Numbered from the stretch's first letter, positions 10,466 through 18,437 are shown. The stretch is 64,000 nucleotides of DNA from Thiemannella venezuelensis (GCF_014203605.1 NZ_JACHJJ010000005.1:1-64000); one strand, 5' to 3'. Notes: generated by a model not told the origin, from the sequence alone. Numbers and translations: made by a program.

Positions 10466-11667
10466 ACCAGACGATCCCGATGAGATCGGTCGACGACCAC
10501 CTCGCCGACATCCTGGGCACCGTGCGGACGCTCGCCCCGCTGGAGCTGGAACTGGAGCAGGCGCTCGGCACCACGCTGGCCGAGGAGGTGACCTCCCCGG
10601 TCCCGCTGCCGCCGTTCGACAACTCGGCCATGGACGGCTACGCCGTACGGGCCGAGGACGTCGCGGACGTCCCGGTGACGCTGCCGGTGATCGACGACGT
10701 CGCCGCCGGCGACGGCCGCCTGCACGCGCTCGGCCAGGGGATGGCCGTGCGGATCATGACCGGCGCGCCGATGCCCGCCGGGGCCGACACGGTGATCCCG
10801 GTCGAGTGGACCGACGGCGGCACCGCCCGGGTCGGGATCGGCCGGTCCGCGCCGAGGGGCAACGCGATCCGCCGGGCGGGCGAGGATGTGCGCCCCGGCG
10901 AGCCGGTGCTGCCGGAGGGGACCGTGATCGGTCCCGCCCAGCTCGGCATCCTGGCCGGCGTCGGCCGGCGCCGGGTGCTGGTACGGCCCCGCCCCCGGGT
11001 CGTGGTGATCTCCACCGGGGCCGAGCTGGCCGAGCCGGGCGTCCCGCTGGCCCCCGGCCAGATCTGGGAGTCCAACAGCTACACCCTGATCGCCGCGGTC
11101 CGCGAGGCGGGCGGCGAGGGCTACCGGGCCGGGATCGTCGCCGACGACGCCGCCCGGTTCATGGACCAGCTCGACGCCCAGCTCGTCAGGGCCGACATGG
11201 TGATCACCAGCGGCGGGGTCTCCATGGGCGCGTACGAACCGGTCAAGGAGGCCCTCGGCCCGCTCGGCACGGTCCGGTTCGAGCGCGTCGCCATGCAGCC
11301 GGGCATGCCCCAGGGCTTCGGCGTCGTGGGCGAGGACCAGGTGCCGGTCTTCACGCTGCCGGGCAACCCGGTCTCGTCTTTCGTCTCGTTCATGCTGTTC
11401 GTCCGCCCGGCGCTGCGCAAGATGCGGGGCCTGCCCGCGGGGCCCACCCCGACGGTGCCCGCCGTGACCAGCGCCCCGCTCCGCTCGCCGGCGGGCAAGC
11501 GGTCGTACCTGCGCGGCGTGCTCGGCCCCCTGGGCACCGTGGCCCCGGTGCTCCGCCAGGGCTCCCACCAGCTCGCTGCCCTGGCCTCGGCCAACGCCCT
11601 GATCGTCGTCCCGGAGGACGTCACCGAGCTGCCCGAGGGGGCGTCCGTGGAGGTCATCCCGCTGTGA
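10462..11667 (+). CDS. glp: gephyrin-like molybdotransferase Glp (MoeA family)
   Basis: MoeA-fold protein of 401 residues with the expected domains: DNSAMDGYAV near the N-terminus, a MoCF/MogA-like domain with TSGGVSMGAYE, PGNPVSSF, and a C-terminal beta domain. MoeA inserts molybdenum into molybdopterin. In Corynebacterium and Streptomyces the homologue linked to galU and to a membrane receptor (GlpR/SepX) is called Glp and acts with the division machinery. Because galU is directly upstream and a SepX-like gene closes this run, I favour the Glp role (inference from context). The start overlaps the galU stop (ATGA), so translation is coupled. Confidence 0.9.
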   Translation: MNQTIPMRSVDDHLADILGTVRTLAPLELELEQALGTTLAEEVTSPVPLPPFDNSAMDGYAVRAEDVADVPVTLPVIDDVAAGDGRLHALGQGMAVRIMTGAPMPAGADTVIPVEWTDGGTARVGIGRSAPRGNAIRRAGEDVRPGEPVLPEGTVIGPAQLGILAGVGRRRVLVRPRPRVVVISTGAELAEPGVPLAPGQIWESNSYTLIAAVREAGGEGYRAGIVADDAARFMDQLDAQLVRADMVITSGGVSMGAYEPVKEALGPLGTVRFERVAMQPGMPQGFGVVGEDQVPVFTLPGNPVSSFVSFMLFVRPALRKMRGLPAGPTPTVPAVTSAPLRSPAGKRSYLRGVLGPLGTVAPVLRQGSHQLAALASANALIVVPEDVTELPEGASVEVIPL

Positions 11668-11722
11668 ACGACCGGATCGACAGGTACGGCGCGGGCGCCG
11701 GACCACTGGCAGGGGAGACGGC

Positions 11723-12193
11723 ATGACCGGATTCACCCATATCGACGAGACGGGCGCCGCCCGCATGGTGGACGTCTCGGCCAAGGACGTCTCGGTCCGT
11801 ACGGCCGCCGCCACCGGCAGGGTGCTGCTCTCGGCCGAGGCCGTGGGCCTGCTCAGGTCCGGGGACGTCCCCAAGGGCGACGCGATCGGCACCGCGCGGA
11901 TCGCCGGGATCATGGGGGCCAAGCGCACGCCCGACCTGATCCCGCTCTGCCACCCGATCGCGCTGCACGGCGTGAAGGTCGAGCTGGCCGTCGCCGACGA
12001 CGGGGTGGAGATCACCGCCCGGGTGAAGACCGCCGACCGGACCGGCGTCGAGATGGAGGCGCTGACCGCCGTCACGGTCGCCGCGCTCGCGCTGATCGAC
12101 ATGGTCAAGGCCGTGGACCCCGCGGCCGTGATCACCGATGTCCGGGTCGAGGAGAAGACCGGCGGCAAGACCGGCGTCTGGACCCGGCCGTAG
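11723..12193 (+). CDS. moaC: cyclic pyranopterin monophosphate synthase MoaC
   Basis: MoaC acts with MoaA on GTP to form cyclic pyranopterin monophosphate, the first stable molybdopterin precursor. The 156 residues include MVDVS near the N-terminus, the diagnostic PLCHPIAL motif, VEMEALTAV and MVKAVD. It is 55 bases after glp and is probably co-transcribed. moaA, moaD and moaE are not in the window. Confidence 0.95.
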   Translation: MTGFTHIDETGAARMVDVSAKDVSVRTAAATGRVLLSAEAVGLLRSGDVPKGDAIGTARIAGIMGAKRTPDLIPLCHPIALHGVKVELAVADDGVEITARVKTADRTGVEMEALTAVTVAALALIDMVKAVDPAAVITDVRVEEKTGGKTGVWTRP

Positions 12194-12204
12194 GAGGGAA
12201 GCGC

Positions 12205-12678
12205 GTGCGAGCTCTGGTGATCACGGCGTCCAACCGGGCGTCGGCCGGGATCTACGAGGACAGGTCGGGAAAGCTCCTGGCCGGGCTGCTCGCCGAGGCC
12301 GGATGCGAGGTGGACGGCCCGCAGGTGGTCCCCGACGGCGAACCCGTCGAGGAGGCGCTCAGATCCGGCGTGGCCGAAGGCTACGACGTGATCGTCACCA
12401 CCGGCGGGACCGGGCTGACCCCCGCCGACCTGACGCCGGAGATGACCCGCAGGGTGCTCGACCGGGAGATCCCCGGGATCGCCGAGGCGATCCGCCAGGC
12501 CGACCGGGACAGGGTGCCGACCTCGATCCTCTCCCGCGGCCTGGCCGGCCAGGCGGGCCGCACCCTGGTCGTGAACCTGCCCGGCTCCTCCGGCGGGGTC
12601 CGCGACGGCATGGCCGTACTCGCCCCCGTCCTGGCGCACGCCGTGGACCAGATCCGGGGCGGGGACCACCCGCGCTGA
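12205..12678 (+). CDS. moaB: MoaB/Mog-type molybdopterin protein
   Basis: Member of the MoCF-binding family that adenylylates molybdopterin before metal insertion. The 157 residues show TTGGTGLTPADLTPE and the LPGSSGGVRDG loop that binds the pterin. GAGGGAAGCGC precedes the GTG start, and the gap to moaC is 11 bases, consistent with one operon. Sequence alone does not separate MoaB from Mog function. Confidence 0.9.
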   Translation: MRALVITASNRASAGIYEDRSGKLLAGLLAEAGCEVDGPQVVPDGEPVEEALRSGVAEGYDVIVTTGGTGLTPADLTPEMTRRVLDREIPGIAEAIRQADRDRVPTSILSRGLAGQAGRTLVVNLPGSSGGVRDGMAVLAPVLAHAVDQIRGGDHPR

Positions 12679-12723
12679 CCTGCACCGTGGCACGGGAGCG
12701 TGTCTTCGGGAGATGATGAGGGC

Positions 12724-13368
12724 GTGGATCGACTTCGTGGCTGGCCGGTGACCCTGACCGAGGGCCCGGTGGGACTCCGGCCGCTGCGCCTGCGGGACGT
12801 GCGCGTCTGGCGCGAGTCGCGGCTGCGCAACGCCGCCTGGCTCCGCCCCTGGGAACCGAGCAACCCGGAGACACCCCTGTTCCGGACCGGCCTCGGCCCC
12901 TACGTCTCGATGGCGGGCTCCCTGCGCCGGGAGGCCAGGCAGGGGCTCGCGCTGCCCTGGGTGGTGACCTACGAGGGCGCCTTCGCCGGACAGCTCACCG
13001 TGGGGGCCGTCGTCTGGGGCTCGGCCAGGTCGGCGCAGATCGGCTACTGGATCGACGGCGCGCTGGCCGGGCGGGGGATCACCCCGACCGCGGTGGCCAT
13101 GGCGGTCGACCACTGCTTCTTCACCACCGGACTGCACCGGGTGGAGGCCAACATCCGGCCGGAGAACCACGCCAGCCGCCGGGTGGTCGAGAAGCTCGGC
13201 TTCCGGGAGGAGGGCGTCCGCCGCCGGCACCTGCACATCGACGGCGCGTGGCGCGACCACATCTGCTACGCGCTCACGGTCGAGGACGCGCCCCGGGGCC
13301 TGCTGGTTCGGTGGCGGCGCGACCGCGAGGCCGCCTCCCGCGGCGGCGCCTCCCACGAAGAGGTTTGA
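12724..13368 (+). CDS. GNAT acetyltransferase, RimJ/RimL type
   Basis: Probable N-terminal or amino-group acetyltransferase using acetyl-CoA. The 214-residue protein has the RimJ-like pattern: LRPLRLRD near the N-terminus, the strand/loop IGYWIDGALAGRGI for CoA binding, and HRVEANIRPENHASRRVVEKLGF, which is characteristic of RimJ/RimL proteins. A GTG at 12700 in the same frame is an alternative start; GGGAG about eleven bases upstream slightly favours 12724. It is conserved in this gene order between moaB and sepX, but the substrate is unknown. Confidence 0.85.
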   Translation: MDRLRGWPVTLTEGPVGLRPLRLRDVRVWRESRLRNAAWLRPWEPSNPETPLFRTGLGPYVSMAGSLRREARQGLALPWVVTYEGAFAGQLTVGAVVWGSARSAQIGYWIDGALAGRGITPTAVAMAVDHCFFTTGLHRVEANIRPENHASRRVVEKLGFREEGVRRRHLHIDGAWRDHICYALTVEDAPRGLLVRWRRDREAASRGGASHEEV

Positions 13369-13492
13369 AGATCTCGCGACACACCGCATTGGATGCTCGT
13401 CAAATAGTGACACGCGGTCTTACGGTGCGTGACGTGAGCACATCGAGGGCGCCGATGGACCCCCGGCGTCTTCGTGCTGCCCGGAGGTGGCC

Positions 13493-14137
13493 GTGAGCAG
13501 CGTAGTCCTGTATCTGGCCATCGTCGTCATGTGGTTGTGCGTGCTCGTGCCCATGTGGCTGCGCCGCGACCGCGGCACCTTCGACGAGTTCCACGACGTC
13601 GCGGAGCCGTACGTCCAGGACGAGCAGCCCGCCGAGGCGGAGGGGCCGGGGGCGGCGCCGGAGGGAGAGCTCCGTTCCGAGCCCGGGGACGGGCCGGAGC
13701 CCGACGCGGGCCCTGAGACCGGGCCCCAGCTCAAGCCCGTGCCCGGCCGGGCCGAGCGGCGCCGGGCAGAGCTGCGCCGCCGGGCGAAGATCGTGGCCAA
13801 GCGCAGGCGGCTGACGTTCTGGTGCGTGCTGCTGCTGCTCGCCTCGGTGGTGACCGCCGCCGTCCGGGTGATCCCCTGGTGGGGGGCGGCGCCCTCGGCG
13901 GTCCTCCTGGGCGCCTACCTGAGCGTGCTGCGCGTCTCGGTCCGGGTCGACGCCGAACGCCGCCGGGCCGCCGCCCGGGCCCGCGCGGAACGTGCCAGGC
14001 TCGCCCGCCGCCGCGCCGCCGAACGGGCGGCGCGGGAGGCCATGCGCCCGGTGGCCGAGGTCATCGAGATCGCCGCGGCCCGTGACGAGATCTTCGACCA
14101 GTACGCCGAGCCTCCGGCCCGCGCGGTCGGCGACTGA
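13493..14137 (+). CDS. sepX: SepX/GlpR-like membrane division protein
   Basis: The 214-residue membrane protein has an N-terminal helix (MSSVVLYLAIVVMWLCVLVP), a conserved WLRRDRGTFDEFHD segment, an acidic Pro-rich linker, and two more helices (about 108-150). An Arg/Ala-rich cytoplasmic tail ends in VAEVIEIAAARDEIFDQYAE. Its position after galU-glp-moaC-moaB-GNAT and its layout match SepX of Streptomyces and GlpR of Corynebacterium, membrane partners of the division machinery and of Glp. GGAGG five bases upstream selects the GTG at 13493 over one at 13487. A GACAC pentamer, the core motif known for WhiA, lies at 13409-13413, but so short a match may be chance. Confidence 0.8.
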   Translation: MSSVVLYLAIVVMWLCVLVPMWLRRDRGTFDEFHDVAEPYVQDEQPAEAEGPGAAPEGELRSEPGDGPEPDAGPETGPQLKPVPGRAERRRAELRRRAKIVAKRRRLTFWCVLLLLASVVTAAVRVIPWWGAAPSAVLLGAYLSVLRVSVRVDAERRRAAARARAERARLARRRAAERAAREAMRPVAEVIEIAAARDEIFDQYAEPPARAVGD

Positions 14138-14202
14138 GTCACGTGATCGGCGCTTCGGTGGCGCGAGTGCCCCTGGATGTTTGCTAACCTAGAGCACGTC
14201 TT

Positions 14203-14279
14203 GGGGATGTAGCGCAGTCCGGTAGCGCACTTCGTTCGCATCGAAGGGGTCAGGGGTTCGAATCCCCTCATCTCCACCA
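14203..14279 (+). tRNA. tRNA-Ala (anticodon CGC)
   Basis: Complete cloverleaf: acceptor GGGGATG/CATCTCC, D stem GCGC/GCGC, anticodon stem CTTCG/CGAAG with loop TTCGCAT, T stem AGGGG/CCCCT, and an encoded CCA. The anticodon CGC reads GCG. The acceptor stem has G3-U70, the identity pair for alanyl-tRNA synthetase, which confirms the assignment. Its 3' half is copied three times downstream, marking it as the attachment site for integrative elements. Confidence 0.96.
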
Positions 14280-14282
14280 AGT

Positions 14283-14321
14283 CGGAAGGCCCGGTTCCAG
14301 ATCATGGAGCCGGGCCTTCCG
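14283..14321 (+). terminator. hairpin terminator after tRNA-Ala
   Basis: A 12-bp perfect stem (CGGAAGGCCCGG / CCGGGCCTTCCG) begins three bases after the tRNA. The loop can pair further through TCC/GGA. There is no T tract, as is common in actinobacteria. The same stem also stands between the tRNA and the convergent ankyrin gene and may serve both. Diverged versions of this hairpin follow each downstream tRNA copy. Confidence 0.7.
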
Positions 14322-14334
14322 CCATCTCCGCAGG

Positions 14335-15294
14335 TCAGGTCCGCCAGTCTCGTTCGGGCAGCCTGAGCCACATGTCGGAGCCGATGATCGGCCCGCCGTC
14401 GGTCAGCCGCAGGCTTGCGCCGGCGCAGCAAAACGCCACAGAGTGGTCGCGGTAGAGGTAGGCGGCGAGAATCTTCTCGGCAGGGGCGTCAAGGGGCATG
14501 GTGTAGGCGCTGTGCGGCTGCCAGGCTGAGACTGCGCCGTCTCGGGCGATGTATCCGCCATTGCCACCCAAGACGTACATGCTGTAGCAGACCGTGCCCG
14601 GTGAGACGCGTTTGGCGACACCGCGAGTGGACGCGGTGTATCCCCAGGGTTGGATGATGACGCAGCCGCCGGGCACGTCCGTGATACCGACGATCAGCTC
14701 GGCGTCCGGCTTGTTCCACGGGCACTCGTAGAGCGCATCCATGTCCATGTCGTCGGCAGGTGTGGCTTCCAGTCGCGCTGCCGCCTCGGCTGCGCTGACG
14801 TCGGCCACGCAGGCCAGGCTCAGGTCGTCGTAATAGATGTCTCTCAGCGAGTCTTCCAGCGCGGGAATGAGACGTCTGGCTTCCCTCGCGGCGGCGGCCT
14901 CGGCCTCGGACAGGCCGACCTCCGGTGCGGGAAGGGGGAAGAGGTCGGGAGTGGGGCCGGCCAGGCTGAGGCGGCCGGGGGACCAGTCCGCCATCATGGG
15001 GCGCCACGGGTCCGCCCCGGCGGAGACGAGGGCTCGGGCGTTGTCGGTGCGGCCTTCGAAGACGGCCATCCACAGCGCGGTACGGCCCTCGCGTTCCGCG
15101 TCGACGTCATCGACGAGCCTGGCCAGTTCGGCGACCACCTCGGGTGAGCCGCGATCAGCCGCGGCGTGCAGCGGCTTTTCGAAGACATGCGCGCCGTAGT
15201 TCGGATCGGCGCCTGCGGCGAGCTCGGCGCGGACCAGGTCGAGATCTGCCCAATTGTTGATGTCCCACCATCTGACACCGTCGGTGGCGGCCAT
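14335..15294 (-). CDS. ankyrin-repeat protein with C-terminal actinobacterial domain
   Basis: Soluble 319-residue protein. Residues about 5-110 form two to three ankyrin repeats (ADLDLVRAELAAGADPNYG, then KPLHAAADRGSPEVVAELARLVDDVDAEREGRTALWMAVFEGR). A helical linker follows. A C-terminal domain of about 110 residues contains GGCVIIQPWGYTAST, GTVCYSMYV and LRLPERDW, a pattern I associate with immunity-like actinobacterial ankyrin proteins. I chose the ATG at 15294 because AAGGAG lies four bases upstream. It is the first gene inside the tRNA-Ala accessory region and points back towards the tRNA. No toxin gene is adjacent; function unknown. Confidence 0.8.
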   Translation of the reverse strand: MAATDGVRWWDINNWADLDLVRAELAAGADPNYGAHVFEKPLHAAADRGSPEVVAELARLVDDVDAEREGRTALWMAVFEGRTDNARALVSAGADPWRPMMADWSPGRLSLAGPTPDLFPLPAPEVGLSEAEAAAAREARRLIPALEDSLRDIYYDDLSLACVADVSAAEAAARLEATPADDMDMDALYECPWNKPDAELIVGITDVPGGCVIIQPWGYTASTRGVAKRVSPGTVCYSMYVLGGNGGYIARDGAVSAWQPHSAYTMPLDAPAEKILAAYLYRDHSVAFCCAGASLRLTDGGPIIGSDMWLRLPERDWRT

Positions 15295-15442
15295 GGCACT
15301 CCTTGAGGGGACGTACAGGACATGCGAATGCCGATCATGGCGGATGGGGCCGACAGATTCGGGCCGGTGCCACGATTGGTCTACGAAGGACATCCTCCGC
15401 AGATCATGGCCATACCGGTCTGTGGACGGCTGGGTGAAGCCA

Positions 15443-15455
15443 GCGAAAAGTCAGC
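15443..15455 (+). repeat. GCGAAAAGTC motif, copy 1
   Basis: GCGAAAAGTCAGC lies about 114 bases before the first tRNA-Ala 3'-end copy. The same 13-mer occurs at 17710 and 20722 and a shorter form at 21918, all within the accessory region. It may be an integrase arm site or other attP-derived sequence; that is inference. Confidence 0.6.
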
Positions 15456-15568
15456 GAACCCGTTGGCACGGAAGCGCAACCGGGATCAACGGACGTCATC
15501 CTTGCCGCACCTGACGGCACCGGACGGCATCCAGTGACCAGGAGCGGCACGCGCCACCGGGGCTCACG

Positions 15569-15603
15569 TCGAAGGGGTCAGGGGTTCGAATCCCCTCATC
15601 TCC
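15569..15603 (+). repeat. tRNA-Ala 3'-end copy 1 (att-like scar)
   Basis: These 35 bases are identical to positions 14241-14275, the anticodon-stem 3' strand to the acceptor stem of tRNA-Ala. They are followed by a diverged hairpin like the tRNA terminator. Only the 3' part is present, so it is not a tRNA gene. This is the footprint expected at the far end of an element integrated by a tyrosine recombinase. Confidence 0.9.
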
Positions 15604-15738
15604 GCCCAGGTCGGAGGCTGCTTCCGAGAGATCGGGAGCGGCCTTCCGCGTTGCCGGGTGATCGACTGAGTGACTACGGTCCGTCCACCGGGTCCGTGTC
15701 CCGGACTTCGCGGAATCCAGTGACGAGGTGTCTCAGCA

Positions 15739-16023
15739 GTGAGTGATTCCAGCCCCGCGACCGTGTGGGTTTTTCTGGGCGAGGGCGCTCGGTGGCCGTC
15801 CGGCGTGTTCCGGACGCGAGAGCGCGCCGAGTCCTGGATCAAGATCGGCGAGCTGACGGGGATGCTCACGGAGTACCCCCTCGACACGGGGGTCTACGAC
15901 TGGGCGATCGAGCACGGCCACTTCCAGCCTCGCGCCGCTCACCAGCAGACCCCCTCGTTCGTCGGGCGCTTCACGACCGCGTACCAGGAGCACTTCCACT
16001 ACACCGATGGGAACCCGGACTAA
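15739..16023 (+). CDS. DUF7710-type small protein
   Basis: The 94-residue soluble protein has the pattern ATVWVFLGEGARWPSGVF...EYPLDTGVYDWAIEHGHF...FVGRFTTAYQEHFHY, which I recognise as DUF7710. The fold and function are not established. Such proteins occur among other small immunity-like genes in actinobacteria. GAGG lies about ten bases before the GTG start. It is the first gene after the first tRNA copy. Confidence 0.75.
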   Translation: MSDSSPATVWVFLGEGARWPSGVFRTRERAESWIKIGELTGMLTEYPLDTGVYDWAIEHGHFQPRAAHQQTPSFVGRFTTAYQEHFHYTDGNPD

Positions 16024-16060
16024 GGAGCCTGTATCAAAGATCTTGTGCCAAGATCGCGGA

Positions 16061-16471
16061 ATGCTGCGACTCACCGATTTCATCATTGACTGCCCGGACA
16101 CGATGAAGCTGGCGGCCTTCTACTCTGAGGTGACGGGCCGACCGATCAAGGAAGGCAGCGACGAGAACTGGGCCGGCATCAAGTTCGGCGAGGTCGAGCT
16201 GGCCTTCATCCGGGTGGACGGCTACCGCGCTCCGCAGTGGCCCGACAGCGAGCACCCCAAGCAGTTCCACCTCGACTTCGAAGTGGACGAGATCGAGTCC
16301 GAGCAGCGCCGCATCCTCGACCTCGGCGCGACGCTGCGGCAGGACTTCATCGGCCCCGACGGCTACGGCTGGCGGATCTACACCGACCCGATCGGCCATC
16401 CCTTCTGTCTGTGCCGCAACAAGGGCGTCGTCTGGACCGACCAGGGCCCGGTCTGGCCCGAGCGCGGCTAG
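16061..16471 (+). CDS. VOC-superfamily (glyoxalase/bleomycin-resistance fold) protein
   Basis: The 136-residue protein begins MLRLTDFIIDCPDTMKLAAF and has two beta-alpha-beta-beta-beta modules of the VOC fold, with FHLDFEVDEI at the module boundary and DPIGHPFCLC near the end. The DPxGHPFCL signature is shared by a large actinobacterial VOC subgroup of unknown substrate. Metal ligands of true glyoxalases are not obvious. I chose the ATG at 16061 because upstream in-frame sequence has no family similarity. Confidence 0.85.
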   Translation: MLRLTDFIIDCPDTMKLAAFYSEVTGRPIKEGSDENWAGIKFGEVELAFIRVDGYRAPQWPDSEHPKQFHLDFEVDEIESEQRRILDLGATLRQDFIGPDGYGWRIYTDPIGHPFCLCRNKGVVWTDQGPVWPERG

Positions 16472-16532
16472 AAGGCCTGCTCGTCGACCGCCGATCCGCC
16501 ACGGCGTTGCCCTCTACGCGGCCGGATGGCAT

Positions 16533-16949
16533 GCGGTAGACGGCCTCCGTCACCGAGGTGCTGCAGTGGCCGACCAGGCGGGAGATGTTCTCCAGCGGGA
16601 TGCCGGAGTCGGACGGCAGGAAGACGAAGCTGTGCCGTGTCCCGTGGGGTGTCCACTCCTCGGTGGACTTTCGGGTCCTGGTGTCGCCGCCCTCCCGGAC
16701 CGAGCGCCGGACGATGATGGGCGGCGGGGTGCCGTCGAGGCCGATGTGGGACCAGGTGGGCGCCCGCAGTCCCTCCGTCCGCGCCCCCAGCAGCAGTGAG
16801 AGCACGATGCAGGCGTGCAGCGCCGTACTCTCGGACGCCTTGAGTACGGCTTCCGCCTGCTCCGGGGTGAGCGACTTGGACGGACGGCCCTGCCTGCCCT
16901 TGGGGATCCCGCACAGCAGCACGACGTTCCGGTCGAGGCGGGTGACGGC
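16533..16949 (-). pseudogene. degenerate tyrosine recombinase (integrase) with internal deletion
   Basis: The frame encodes a recognisable phage-type integrase: RNVVLLC..PKGRQGRPSKSLTPEQAEAVL, GARTEGLRAPTWSHI (first catalytic Arg), HGTRHSFVFLPSDSGIP (the His-x-x-Arg box), NISRLVGH and VTEAVYR (nucleophile Tyr). The N-terminal DNA-binding part is missing. About 80 residues normally lying between the TRKS strand and the His-x-x-Arg box are deleted in frame, and the tail after Tyr-Arg is unrelated. With so much of the catalytic core missing, activity is very unlikely. It points towards the tRNA, as expected for an element integrated there. Confidence 0.85.
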
Positions 16950-16989
16950 GGAGCCCGCGCCTGTCGGTGGCGGCCGGCAGCATGACGAC

Positions 16990-17562
16990 ATGACCATGCA
17001 GCCCCTCGATGTCTCCTGGCTCCGCGGTGAATACGGAGGGGAGTGCTACAGCTTCGTCTACGTCCGTGCCACGCCTGAACAGGTGGTCGCCCGCCTCGGC
17101 GGTCGATGGGAGGAGTTCACGCCAGGCCCCTTCCCCGACGACCCGGATCACTACCCGAGCCACGGGGATCCCCTCGGTGTCACCTCCATCGGCGACTGGA
17201 CGTTCGTTTTCGATCCTGACTGGCTCGGCACCCGTGAAGAGGTGATCACTCAACTCTCCGAAGGCACCCGCCTGGTCTCCCAAGCCGCACTCGGCATCGA
17301 GGACATCGACTACCTCTACTGGTGCGAGGACGGCGAGATCAGATTCGCCTGGGGCGACGAGGACAACTACTTCGAGGAGACCCCGGGCGAACTCGTGGAC
17401 ACGATGGCGGAGATCGACAAGCTCTATCCATCGTTTCCCCGGCCCTACGAGGGGCCGGCCTTCCTGCTCGTCGAGCACCTGACCGGGATCAGGGTGACAG
17501 AACAACTGCTGAAAGGCTCCACGCTCATGTGGGGCGTCGTCCCGGAACCGGCCACGTCGTAA
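16990..17562 (+). CDS. DUF6461-like protein A
   Basis: Soluble acidic protein of 190 residues. YSFVYVRATPEQVVARLGG, DWTFVFDPDWLGTREEVITQLSEGTRLVSQA and DGEIRFAWGDED follow the DUF6461 pattern of alternating strands with a conserved tryptophan-rich core. Function is unknown. Related proteins lie at 17776 and 22651, so the region holds three divergent members. The ATG at 16990 is 41 bases from the end of the integrase remnant on the other strand; no strong ribosome binding site is visible. Confidence 0.75.
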   Translation: MTMQPLDVSWLRGEYGGECYSFVYVRATPEQVVARLGGRWEEFTPGPFPDDPDHYPSHGDPLGVTSIGDWTFVFDPDWLGTREEVITQLSEGTRLVSQAALGIEDIDYLYWCEDGEIRFAWGDEDNYFEETPGELVDTMAEIDKLYPSFPRPYEGPAFLLVEHLTGIRVTEQLLKGSTLMWGVVPEPATS

Positions 17563-17709
17563 TGCCGGCCGTCGGTCCTTGGATCGTCACCCTGCCGCAG
17601 TGGGGGAGTTCCATGGCCGGCAGGGGAAGCGGCCGATGGAGAGCCGGGTGAGCAACGGGGTGACAACGGCCGCGGACCGGGCCGGACGATCACGGACGGG
17701 CCGGGGTCG

Positions 17710-17722
17710 GCGAAAAGTCAGC
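17710..17722 (+). repeat. GCGAAAAGTC motif, copy 2
   Basis: Exact GCGAAAAGTCAGC between the two DUF6461-like genes, the only copy without a tRNA fragment shortly downstream. It may mark the remnant edge of an element that has lost its attachment site. Confidence 0.55.
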
Positions 17723-17775
17723 AGACGTCCTCGGAGCGGCGAACTGCCGTGGGGAGGGATCGGCTGGCGGCCGGA

Positions 17776-18399
17776 TCAGGCGTCAGGGTTGTCGAGGATG
17801 ACGACGGGGGCGTCCTCCACATCCGGCCACCCGGCTTCGATTCTCATACCGGTGGCAGCCTCGATGAAGGCGAACGCCGCACTGCGCTTACCGCTGTAGT
17901 CTTCCGGGCCCAGGCTGTCGAGCATGGTGCGGAAGCCGGCCAGGACGTTCGGATCGCCTTGCTCGAAGATGTGCTCGGTGAAGATGAAGTCGCGCATCCG
18001 CGCCCTGATCTCGCCGCCGGCCGCGTAGAGAACCGTGTAGCCGCCGTTGAAGTGCCAGGTCACCATCCATACGCGTGATTCTTCGCTGAGCTCCATGAGG
18101 ACGCGGTCGGACAGGCCGAAGCCGTAGGCGAGTTCGAGGAAGCCCCAGGTCCCTTCGCCCTCGGAGACGAGGAGGACGGGCCGGTCCTCGTCCATGGCCT
18201 CCTCCCGCGGGTACTCCATGGTGCGCTGTTCGGGATCGCGGCCCCCGTTCATCCGTCGCAGGAGGTCGCCTGGGGTGATCTCTTCGTTGAGGGGTTGCAC
18301 CACGGTCCAGGAGAGTCCGTCCTCCAGCCACTGATGCTGTTCGAAGAAATCGCGGTAGTAATCGATCACATGATCATTGTGGTGGAGGCCGGGCCGCAT
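17776..18399 (-). CDS. DUF6461-like protein B
   Basis: Soluble acidic 207-residue protein with LSWTVVQPLNEEITPGDLLRRM, TWGFLELAYGFGLSDRVLMELSEESRVWMV and TVLYAAGGEIRARMRDF. These correspond in order to segments of the DUF6461-like proteins at 16990 and 22651, though similarity is low. FIEAATGMRIEAGW near the end matches the closing segment of the 22651 protein (VIDRTTGARLTGEW). No catalytic motif is visible. The start is uncertain: the ATG at 18399 has no clear ribosome binding site and an in-frame GTG follows ten codons later. Confidence 0.7.
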   Translation of the reverse strand: MRPGLHHNDHVIDYYRDFFEQHQWLEDGLSWTVVQPLNEEITPGDLLRRMNGGRDPEQRTMEYPREEAMDEDRPVLLVSEGEGTWGFLELAYGFGLSDRVLMELSEESRVWMVTWHFNGGYTVLYAAGGEIRARMRDFIFTEHIFEQGDPNVLAGFRTMLDSLGPEDYSGKRSAAFAFIEAATGMRIEAGWPDVEDAPVVILDNPDA

Positions 18400-18402
18400 G
18401 AT

Positions 18403-18437
18403 GAAGGCCCGACCCCAGGTGGTGGAATCGGGCCTTC
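18403..18437. terminator. hairpin between two minus-strand genes
   Basis: GAAGGCCCGA and TCGGGCCTTC form a perfect 10-bp stem around a 15-base loop, between the DsbA-like gene and DUF6461-like protein B. There is no T tract on either side. The stem resembles the one after tRNA-Ala (AAGGCCCGG). Confidence 0.5.

Noticed and set aside
10462-12678. Complete molybdenum-cofactor operon
   Set aside because: Only MoeA-like, MoaC and MoaB are present. MoaA, MoaD, MoaE and MobA are missing, and the context fits the Glp/SepX division module.
10372-13413. A 1013-codon open frame opposite glp-moaC-moaB-GNAT
   Set aside because: In GC-rich DNA the antisense of a real gene is often open. Composition is His/Gly/Arg/Asp-rich without domains, and all four genes on the other strand are clear.
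13915-14431. Minus-strand reading frames with peptides such as GDEGIRTPDPF or MRGFEPLTPS over tRNA-Ala, repeated at 15564-15887 and 19247-19621
   Set aside because: These are antisense translations of the tRNA 3' end and its copies, a well-known annotation artefact. They have no ribosome binding sites or protein-like flanks.
15322-15537. 72-codon frame upstream of tRNA copy 1
   Set aside because: The second half is translated from the repeated att-associated sequence that also occurs at 20700-20820, and the first half has no family similarity or ribosome binding site.
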